Source: Streptococcus hyointestinalis (lineage in GTDB: Bacteria > Bacillota > Bacilli > Lactobacillales > Streptococcaceae). Taken from it: a stretch of DNA of 64,000 bases. The notes beneath the pieces are model-generated. The model saw only the letters and a program-made list of their open reading frames with translations. It was not told the origin of the DNA and did not search any database. A program made the position numbers and the translations under genes. Below, piece after piece: positions 17,989-28,600 of this stretch (its first letter is position 1; the number at the start of each line of letters is the position of its first letter). The DNA is taken from contig NZ_UHFN01000007.1 of the NCBI RefSeq assembly GCF_900459405.1, forward strand, positions 744,001 to 808,000, given 5' to 3'.

Positions 17989-19520
17989 TAAATTCTCAAA
18001 GTAAGTTCTAGTTCCCGTCCTTCCAGAAGTTACTCTGAGAAAACTGCATAAAATCAACAGAATTTAGTCTCAGACTAAGTTCTTTTTTGACTAAAAATGC
18101 TGATAATAGTGAGTTTTAGGCCTGAAAATATTGAAAAAAGGGTACACTAAAGTTACTGGCTCTGAGACGTCTCAAAGTAAGTTCTAGTCATCTGGAATTT
18201 AGGACGGGACAAGTTCCTTTCTATTTTGAAATTATTTTCTGATAAAAACTAGCGATTATTTATCTAATAATCGAGGTGATTGGATGACGTTTTCAGGGTC
18301 AATTTTAGAGATACCGAGAAGTGTTGCCACTTCCTCACCGTAGGTAAAGGTAAAGAGTTCATAGGCTGATTTTCCGTTGAAAGAAGCTCGTTTGACGCTG
18401 TTGACATGTGAACAAACCAGGTTGATATCATCCTGTGTCAAGTTGTCAAAGCTAGTTCCTTTAGGAAGAATATCTCTGATAAGTGTGTGATTCTTCTCAA
18501 TTCTCCCTTTCTGGTCCGAACGATTGGGGTCACAGAAGAAGAGCTTTGATTCACCACGAACATCCATTTCGATGTCGTCTACTCTGGCGAATTCACCACC
18601 ATTGTCGGTCAGAATGACAGGGAATAGTTCGCAGAAGCTCATATCCTTCTGATGCAGGGCATTCTTAATAGCGTAGAGGTGTTTAGCGACCTCATTGGCT
18701 GTTTTATTATCAAGTAATCGAGCGAAGATAAAGTTACAGAAAGAGAGGTTGAAGGTGAGAAGTACCTTTCCGCCGATCCGTCCAGTAACGGTGTCCATTT
18801 CCAGCCAATAGCTGATTCCTTTCTCTGTGAGAAAGCGTTGGAAGTCCGCGTAAGACCGTCCTTCTCTAGCAGTTTTAGGAATGGGTTGGAGATTTCTGGT
18901 TCTCCGCTTTCTGAATTTCACGACACGGGGGAAATCAATAGGCTTTGTGGACAGATAGCCTTTTTCAAGGTATCGGTAGATAGAAGCTCTTGATGCCGAA
19001 AGTTCGTTGGAGGCGATGATGTGGTTGAGGTGTTGTCCCTTTTGGATGGCAGAAGAGACAATAGCGTCCATTTTATAGAATTCTTCCTTGTTTAGGGCAA
19101 CGCCTGTTCTCGACTCCGAGAGCTTAGCTTCATAGTCAAGCTGAGCTCTTTTGGCGTAGTAGAACTGTTTCTGGTATCCGCAGTTGCTTTTCTTTTTTGG
19201 ACAGGCATTACAAACGTAGGGAGCCTTTTTGAGAAGAGGACAGGCCTCACAATTGGAAGTACTAGAGTTCTCTTTTATCACCTTATTTCTCCGAACTTCT
19301 TTTGAGATTGTGGACGGGTCTTTTCCTAGCTTAGTAGCGATAGCTGAGAAGGTTTTTAGCTGTTCGATTCCTATTTGAATATCGTTGCGATCAGAGAGAG
19401 TTAAGTGTTTGTTTTTCATTGTCAGTTACCAACTTGTCCCATAGTAAGTTCTACCTTATTTTTTTGTCTCAGTCTAATTTCCAGTTTTTAAGACAGACTA
19501 GAACTTACTTTGAGAATTTT
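17989..19520 (-). mobile_element. IS30-family element type B (copy 1)
   Basis: The element is 1532 bp with ends TAAATTCTCAAAGTAAG and, inverted, AAAATTCTCAAAGTAAG. A GG dinucleotide flanks both sides (17987-17988 and 19521-19522), consistent with a 2-bp duplication. Other copies start at 49820 (decayed) and 63925 (cut by the window edge). Its right end is about 40 bp upstream of the adhesin promoter. The 17916-17988 stretch before it shows no gene. Confidence 0.85.
18256..19419 (-). CDS. IS30-family transposase, type B
   Basis: The transposase has 387 residues. The N-terminal HTH (LSDRNDIQIGIEQLKTFSAI, DPSTISKEVRRN) is followed by a cysteine-rich segment (CEACPLL, CNACPKK) typical of one IS30 subgroup. 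The DDE core has D in WLEMDTVTGRIGG, D in ILTDNGGEF and E in KGRIEKNHTLIR. No lesions are visible, so it is probably the active source of the decayed copy at 50087-51255. Confidence 0.9.
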   Translation of the reverse strand: MKNKHLTLSDRNDIQIGIEQLKTFSAIATKLGKDPSTISKEVRRNKVIKENSSTSNCEACPLLKKAPYVCNACPKKKSNCGYQKQFYYAKRAQLDYEAKLSESRTGVALNKEEFYKMDAIVSSAIQKGQHLNHIIASNELSASRASIYRYLEKGYLSTKPIDFPRVVKFRKRRTRNLQPIPKTAREGRSYADFQRFLTEKGISYWLEMDTVTGRIGGKVLLTFNLSFCNFIFARLLDNKTANEVAKHLYAIKNALHQKDMSFCELFPVILTDNGGEFARVDDIEMDVRGESKLFFCDPNRSDQKGRIEKNHTLIRDILPKGTSFDNLTQDDINLVCSHVNSVKRASFNGKSAYELFTFTYGEEVATLLGISKIDPENVIQSPRLLDK

Positions 19521-19558
19521 GGTAATAGAGATATTAAGAAAATGGCGAATTAAAATCC

Positions 19559-19590
19559 TTGACATATATATATATATATATAATTAAATT
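19559..19590 (+). promoter_or_regulatory. Adhesin promoter with (TA)9 tract in the spacer
   Basis: TTGACA (19559-19564) is followed directly by nine TA units (19565-19582) that run into TATAAT (19579-19584). The -35/-10 spacer is 14 bp as written, shorter than optimal; one or two added TA units would make it 16 or 18 bp. TAATTA (19581-19586, 16-bp spacer) is an alternative -10. The tract is a classic substrate for slipped-strand length changes. Confidence 0.65.
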
Positions 19591-19640
19591 AGGCGGATTA
19601 TTTTATATCCGGTATTCTTAATAATTCTAGGAGGAGTCTC

Positions 19641-22600
19641 ATGCTAAACAAGAAAAAGGGAAAGCATCGTCGTCAACAGGAAGCGGCAGCTGATAAACGT
19701 TTCCGTTATTCGATTCGTAAATTTAATGTCGGTGTAGCGTCTGTTGCGATTGCAGCTTTTATGTTTTTAGGAGGAGGAGCTGTCGTATCAGCGGATGATA
19801 CAGCGGTATCAGAGCCACAAACTGTAGCCTCAAGCACAGGAGATAGCAGTAGTGCGATTTCGGAAGCCCAAACGGCAACCAGCACAGAAGCTACCTCAAC
19901 AGCATCAGAAGCTTCAACAAGTACCGAAGCAACTGCAGCAACATCAGAATCAGCTGCAGCAAGTACAGAAGCTACATCAACAGCATCAGAAGCTTCAACA
20001 AGTACCGAAGCAACTGCAGCAACATCAGAATTAGCTGCAGCAAGTACAGAAGCTACATCAACAGCATCAGAAGCTTCAACAAGTACAGAAGCAACCGCAG
20101 CAACATCAGAATCAGCTGCAACAAGTACAGAAGCTACATCAACAGCAAGCTCAGAAGCAACAAGTACAACAGCTTCAACACCAACAACTGTTGAAGAAGC
20201 TAAAACTGTTCTTGAGCAAGTGATCTCAGAAGCAGAAGTCTTGGCACAAGAAGCAAGCCGTCAAGCAGCAAGCTCAACAGAAGATGCCTCAGCTCTTCAA
20301 ACAGCAGCCCAAGCAACAAAAGTTGTTGTTACAGAAGCAACTGCGACATTTAATGACTCGCTTGCAACACTTGAAGAAGTAAATGCGCAAATCTCAGCTG
20401 TTCGTACAAACGTAGAAGCACTTGTTTTGGAATTGCGTAAGTATTATCCAGATGGTGAAATCACTGCAGTATTGGATACCGCTACTGGAACTCCAGCTGC
20501 AACAACTATTGATGTTACTAACCCGGCATCTGCCTCTTATGCACAACACGGTGTTTGGGAAATCCCAGATCCAGTTAAGGCTGCTAACTCAAATCTTACA
20601 TCTGTTGAGAAAGAAGCAACAATTACAGTAGCTGAAAAGAATTATCCTGCGGGCTATATTGGAGACCAAGATGCCAACCGTGATACTTTCTTGCTTTTTA
20701 ATTTCGACACTGTCGGTGGCTATGGAGATGGTAATAACTTTAATGATTGGGCGGGTCATAACTACTATATGACTTTCTCAGTGTCAACTGATTCAGCTGA
20801 ACGTGCGGCATCTGACGTTGTTTATGCTAAGTTGGTTGAGAAAACAATGAACGGTGATAGAGTTGTTAAAACTGTTGAACTACAGCCTAATGTCAAAACT
20901 GTGGTTGATGAGTTGAACGTTCTAGAGAATTACCAAGCTCATAGAGTAAAATATGATTTTACTTACATTGTTTCAGAGAATAATGGTGCCACAACTCGCC
21001 AACTTTCAATTACTAATACAAATGGTGCCAACTGGAATACTGCAGTTTATAACAAACTAGATCAGACAAGAGTAAATGTAAATACGAATTCTTTTTCAAC
21101 AGCTGTTCCGGGTGGTACAACCCAAACAACATCATATTATGTAAAAGAAAATGCAGCGACTGGTCGCCTTCGTGAGTTGTTAGCACGTTACACTCAAGAT
21201 AGAGGTTTAGTCGGAGATGTTTTTCATATTGCTGGTGCTATCGATTTTGATAATTATGAATTAATTGAGTCAGAATTACCTAAGGTAGAAAGTGGTACAT
21301 TAGCTAACGACTATAAAGTTGGTACGCAATATGCTGTTTTCCGTGGAAATTGGAACGAGGCACGCTTGTACACCATTACAGATACTAATGGTGCGTTGCA
21401 AATGCAAGTCTATATGCTAGATCCAAACAATCCAGACTGGGCTAATTTTTACAAAGCTAAAATGAATAGTGGAACGGTCTCTGACTTGGATGATTACTTT
21501 ACATTGATGTTCACTACTGAAGAAATGCAACCAGGAGGAACATACAATACTAAGCCAGGAACGTTCACATCTAAATTTTACGACGCCAATAAACTTGTTC
21601 TTGAAGGAAAACAGGTTCAGGTTCTTGATTCCAATGGTGATGTACTTGGAACATTAAATGATGCCAAAACGTCTTACACCACTGCTACTGGTCAAATTGT
21701 AAATGTAAAAAGTGTGACAGATACTATGGTGACTGACGAAGATGGTACCGTTCATACTATTAACACAAAAAAAATCTATAAAACGGATGCAGCTGGTAAT
21801 TACGTTGATGCAAACGGAACTGTCCTTACTCCAATTCAGTGGAGCGTTGATGCTCCATTTAGAAATGGAAAAATAGCAGATGGCTATGGAACAGACCGTA
21901 AATTCGATACTGATAGCGTAACTGTTTCTACAGGACCTCTAGATGCGACAAATTCGAATGCTCTTTGGTACTTTGGATGGAACTACCACACACCAGATAT
22001 CCCTGATGATGATGGTATTTGGGATCTTGGCGGGTTAGAGATGACATTATCCAACTCTAATGCTAAGAATGAACAACATGCTCGTTACTTCTACACTGAA
22101 AAAGGTGGCGTTGATGTTTACTACGTAGACACAGAAGGTAACATCCTTAAGGATATGGTGACTGTAGTTGGACATGGTGATACAGGTTCAGAATACAATA
22201 CCGCAGCCGTACGTGATGACAGCATCGTAGCAGCAGATGGCACAGTTTACTACTACAAAGAAATTGATACCACAGCTGCAAACCTTCACCCAGTTGTAGA
22301 TGACAAGACGGATACAGATTACCGCTCAAATGAAAAAATTGACGCAGAAAAAGGTACCATTAAGTCTGATACAGTTAAACAATTAACTTATGTTTACGAA
22401 AAAGCTGGTAATGTTAATATCAACTATGTAGACACAGAAGGTACCCCACTTCAAGCCTCAGTCGCAGATGTAACAGACGGTAAACCAGGTTCAGACTATA
22501 ATACAGCTCAAGAAGGTGAAAAACCAGAAATCATCAAGACTAAAGACGGTAAGACTTACAAACTTGCTCCGGCAAATACTTACAACGTTGGTACAGTTTC

Positions 22601-25600
22601 AGATGATAGCAACTTGACAGCAGTTGGTAACGGTAAAGCCAAAGGTATCGACGACGTAACAGGTACAGTGGAGTCAGGTGTTACTAAAGAAATCACTTAT
22701 GTCTACAAAGAAGTTAAAGGTGACGTTATTGTTCATTACGTTGACCAAGATGGTAATCCAATCTCAGGTACAACAGATGACGGCAAACAAACTGCAAGCA
22801 CAGTAACAGATACACCAGAAAGCTCAACAGGTACACCGTACGACACAACAGACCTCCGTCCAAATACTATCACAACAGCAGACGGTAAAATCTACAAACG
22901 TGTTCCAGCAGCAACAATCGGTAAAGAAACTGGTGACGTTGTAGAAGGTACAACCGAAGTCACTTATGTCTATGAGTTACTTCAAGGTGATGTTATCGTA
23001 CATTACGTTGATACTGAAGGCAACACAATTGCAGACGATGTAACAGACCAAGTTATCACTGATACAGGTACAGACTACGATACTAGAGATAACAAACCAG
23101 AGAAAATCACAAATGACCAAACAGGTGAGGTTTACTACATCTTACCAAAAGATGAAGTTAAAGCTGGTGATAAAGAAACTGGTAAAGTTGTAGAAGGCAC
23201 AACTGAAGTGACTTACATCTACGAAAAAGCAGGTAGCGTTAACGTTAACTATGTCGATACAGAAGGTAACGTTCTCAAAGCTCCAGTTGCAGATGTGACT
23301 GATGGTAAGCCAGGTTCTGCCTACGACACTGTTCTTGATAACAAATTGGCTAGCATCTCAGTAGATGGCAAACTTTACCGCCTAGTTCCAGCAGGAACTT
23401 ACAACGTTGGTACTGTTTCAAATGATAACAACTTGACAGCAGTTGGTAACGGTAAAGCAACAGGTATCGATGCTACGACTGGTACAGTAGAAGCTGGTAA
23501 AACAAAAGAAATCACTTATGTCTACGAAGAAGTGAAAGGTGACGTTGTTGTTGAGTACTACGATACCGAAGGAAATACCATCGCTAAAACAGAAGTTGAT
23601 ACACCAACAACATCAGTAGACACACCATATGAAACCTACGACCACAAACCAGCAACCATTACAGTTGTTGAAAAAGATGGTTCAGAAACACTCTACTACT
23701 ATAAAGAGGTTAAAGATACATCTGCACCAGAAAAAGGTGATGTCGTAGAAGGAACAACAACAGTTCAATACGTCTACGAAAAAGCAGGTAACGTCAACGT
23801 TAATTATGTGGATACAGAAGGTAACGTCATCCAAGCTCCTGTAGCAGATGTGACAGATGGCAAACCAGATTCTGCTTATGCTACTACAGACCACAAACCA
23901 GAAGAAATCACCACAGCAGATGGTAAGACATATCGACTTGTCGCAAAAGAAAAAGCAGGTGATTACCCAGTTGGTACAGTTTCAGATGAAGGTAACTTGA
24001 CTGCTGTAGGTAACGGTACTGCCATAGGTGTTGATTCAGAAACAGGTACAGTTGAAGCAGGTAAAACAAAAGAAATTACTTACGTCTACGAAGAGGTAAA
24101 AGGTGATGTCATCGTTCATTACGTTGATACCGAAGGTAACCCAATCTCAGGTACAACAGACGAAGGTAAGAAAACCGCAAGCACTGTAACTGATACACCA
24201 GAAAGCTCAACAGGCACTCCGTACAACACAACAGACCTCCGTCCAAATACTATCACAACAGCAGACGGTAAGATCTACAAACGTGTTCCAGCAGCAACAA
24301 TCGGTAAAGAAACTGGTGACGTTGTAGAAGGTACAACCGAAGTCACTTATGTCTATGAGTTACTTCAAGGTGATGTTATCGTACATTACGTCGATACTGA
24401 AGGCAACACAATTGCAGACGATGTAACAGACCAAGTTATCACTAACACAGGTACAGACTACGATACTAAAGATAACAAACCAGAGAAAATCGTTAATGAC
24501 GAAACTGGCGATGTTTACTACATCTTGCCAAAAGATGAAGTCAAAGCAGGCGATAAGGAAACTGGTAAAGTTGTAGAAGGTACAACTGAAGTTACATACA
24601 TCTACGAAAAAGCTGGTGACGTTGTTATCAAGTATGTGGACGTTAACGGTGTTGAATTGCAATCTCCAGTAGCAGACACTACAGACGGCAAACCAGGTTC
24701 AGACTACAACACAGCTGAAGGTACTGAAAAACCAACAACAATCACAACAGCAGACGGTAAAGTATATGCTCTTGTTCCAGCAGGTGACTACCCAGTAGGT
24801 ACAGTAGCAGCAGATAGCAACTTGGCTTCAGGCGCAACTCCAACAGGTACTGTTGAGGCAGGTGTAACTAAAGAAGTTACTTATGTTTACCAAGAAGTGA
24901 AATCTGACGTAGTTGTTGAATACTACAACACAGATGGTGAAGTTATTGCAGCAACTGTTGTCGATGAAGATGATAAGTCTGTCGGTACAGTCTACAACAC
25001 AGATGAAGATAACCGTCCAGAAACTATCACAGCAGCAGACGGAACAGTTTACTACTACAAAGAAGTGAAAGATACTTCTGCACCAACAACTGGTAAAGTA
25101 GCAGAAACAACAACAACTGTTCAGTATGTCTACGAAAAAGCAGGCTCTGTCAATGTTAACTATGTTGATACAGAAGGTAACCCAATTCAAGCACCAGTAG
25201 CTGACAAAACAAACGAGAAAGCTGGTACTGAGTACGCTACAGCTGATAACAAGCCAGCAACTATCACAACAGCAGATGGTAAGACTTATCGTCTAGTTGA
25301 AGCAGGTACTTACAACGTTGGTACAGTTTCAGATGATAACAACTTGACAGCAGTTGGTAACGGTAAAGCAACAGGTATCGATGCTACGACTGGTACAGTT
25401 GAAGCAGGTACAACGAAAGAAATCACTTACGTTTACGAAGAAGTGAAAGGTAACGTTGTTGTTAACTACATCACAACTGACGGTACAGTAATCAAGCAAC
25501 CAGTTGAAGATACCCCATCAACATCAACAGGTACACCGTACGACACAACAGACAACAAACCAACAACAATTACAACAGAAGACGGTAAGACATACCGTAT

Positions 25601-28600
25601 CGTACCAGTTCTTACAAAAGGTTCAGAAACAGGTAAGGTTGTAGAAGGTACAACATCAATCACTTACGTATACGAAGAAGTGAAAGGTGACGTTGTAGTT
25701 GAGTACTACGATACAGAAGGTAACTTGATTTCAGGTCTATCTGACTCAGGTGAAGCTGTAGATACTAAAGAAGTTGATACCCCATCAACATCAACAGGTA
25801 CAGCATACAACACTGATGAAGACCACAAACCAAACACCATCACAACAGCAGACGGAACAGTTTACTACTACAAAGAAGTGAAAGACACTTCAGCTTCAAC
25901 AACAGGTAAAGTTGTAGAAGGTACAACAACTGTTCAATATGTTTACGAAAAAGCTGGAAATGTTATCGTTCACTACATCACAGAAGATGGAACAGTGATC
26001 AAGGCTACTGTAACAGACGAAGAAAACGCTGAACCAGGTAAGTCTTATGACACAACAGATAACAAACCAACAGAGATTGTCACAGAAGATGGTTCACGTT
26101 ATGTCTTGATCCCATCTAAGACAATTGGTACAGAAAACGGTACAGTTGAAGGTGGTAAGACAATTGAGATCACTTATGTGTATAAGAAAGTTGCGAACTG
26201 GATCCCACAAATTCCAGGTGTACCAGCAGGAGAAGAACCAAAAGTTCCATATCCATTCGACCCAACCAATCCAGATGTACCAGTAACACCAACTCCAGAT
26301 ACAGTGATTCCAAACGTTCCAGGCTACACACCAGTAGATCCTAAGACCAACGAACCATTGAAACCAGTTGATCCAACAGATCCAGGCAAGGGTTATGTAC
26401 CACCAACACCAGAAGATTCTGGCGTTGACACACCAATCCCTTACGTTCAAAATGGTAACGTTGTGGTGAACTACGTGACAGAAGATGGTACAGTAATTAA
26501 GACACCTGTTAAAGACGAAACAGACGCTCCAGCAGGTAAGTCTTATGACACAACAGATAACAAACCAACAGAGATTGTCACAGAAGATGGTTCACGTTAT
26601 GTCTTGATCCCATCTAAGACAATTGGTACAGAAAACGGTACAGTTGAAGGTGGTAAGACAATTGAGATCACTTATGTGTATAAGAAAGTTGCGAACTGGA
26701 TCCCACAAATTCCAGGTGTACCAGCAGGAGAAGAACCAAAAGTTCCATATCCATTCGACCCAACCAATCCAGATGTACCAGTAACACCAACTCCAGATAC
26801 AGTGATTCCAAACGTTCCAGGCTACACACCAGTAGATCCTAAGACCAACGAACCATTGAAACCAGTTGATCCAACAGATCCAGGCAAGGGTTATGTACCA
26901 CCAACACCAGATGATTCTGGCGTTGACACACCAATCCCTTACGTTCAAAATGGTAACGTTGTGGTGAACTACGTGACAGAAGATGGTACAGTAATTAAGA
27001 CACCTGTTAAAGACGAAACAGACGCTCCAGCAGGTAAGTCTTATGACACAACAGATAACAAACCAACAGAGATTGTCACAGAAGATGGTTCACGTTATGT
27101 CTTGATCCCATCTAAGACAATTGGTACAGAAAACGGTACAGTTGAAGGTGGTAAGACAATTGAGATCACTTATGTGTATAAGAAAGTTGCGAACTGGATC
27201 CCACAAATTCCAGGTGTACCAGCAGGAGAAGAACCAAAAGTTCCATATCCATTCGACCCAACCAATCCAGATGTACCAGTAACACCAACTCCAGATACAG
27301 TGATTCCAAACGTTCCAGGCTACACACCAGTAGATCCTAAGACCAACGAACCATTGAAACCAGTTGATCCAACAGATCCAGGCAAGGGTTATGTACCACC
27401 AACACCAGATGATTCTGGCGTTGACACACCAATCCCTTACGTTCAAAATGGTAACGTTGTGGTGAACTACGTGACAGAAGATGGTACAGTAATTAAGACA
27501 CCTGTTAAAGACGAAACAGACGCTCCAGCAGGTAAGTCTTATGACACAACAGATAACAAACCAACAGAGATTGTCACAGAAGATGGTTCACGTTATGTCT
27601 TGATCCCATCTAAGACAATTGGTACAGAAAACGGTACAGTTGAAGGTGGTAAGACAATTGAGATCACTTATGTGTATAAGAAAGTTGCGAACTGGATCCC
27701 ACAAATTCCAGGTGTACCAGCAGGAGAAGAACCAAAAGTTCCATATCCATTCGACCCAGCCAATCCAGATGTACCAGTAACACCAACTCCAGATACAGTG
27801 ATTCCAAACGTTCCAGGCTTCACACCAGTAGATCCTAAGACTAACGAACCATTGAAACCAGTTGATCCAACAGATCCAGGCAAGGGTTATGTACCACCAA
27901 CACCAGAAGATTCTGGCGTTGACACACCAATCCCTTACGTTCAAAATGGTAACGTTGTGGTTAACTACGTGACAGAAGACGGTACAGTTATCAAGAATCC
28001 AGTTAAGGATGAAACTGATGCACCTGCTGGTAAATCATACGATACAACTGATAACAAACCAAATACTATCACTACAGAAGATGGTACAACTTATGAGCTT
28101 GTTCGTGTTGATGGTTCAGAAACTGGTACTGTTGTAGGTGGTAAGACAACTGAAGTAACTTACGTTTACCGTAAAGTGACTCCAGCTAAGAAGGTTGTGA
28201 CAAACCACGTTGACGAAAATGGTAACCCAATCGCACCGCAAGAAGAGGGTACAACACCGAACAAGTCAATCCCAGGATACGAGTTCACAGGTAAGACTGT
28301 AACAGATCCAGATGGCAATACAACACACATCTACCGTAAGGTTAAGAAAGTTGTAACAAACCACGTTGACGAAGATGGTAACCCAATTGCACCGCAAGAA
28401 GAGGGTACAACACCTAATAAGTCAATCCCAGGATACGAGTTCACAGGTAAGACTATTACAGATGAGAATGGTAACACTACTCACATCTACCGTAAAGTTG
28501 TTACTCCTGTTGACCCAACTGACCCAGTTACCCCAGAAGATCCAACAGATCCAGTTACTCCTGTTGATCCAAAAGCTCCAGTTCAGCCAGGTGTTCCAGT

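Noticed and set aside
26094..27944. Four long reverse-strand ORFs (118 codons each, Trp/Cys-rich) spaced by 498 bp
   Set aside because: They are antisense shadows of the repeated MucBP-linker coding units; the composition is unlike a real protein and no ribosome-binding sites precede them.
25951..27945. CRISPR-like array
   Set aside because: The repeat unit is 498 bp, entirely coding and without short repeat/unique spacer structure.
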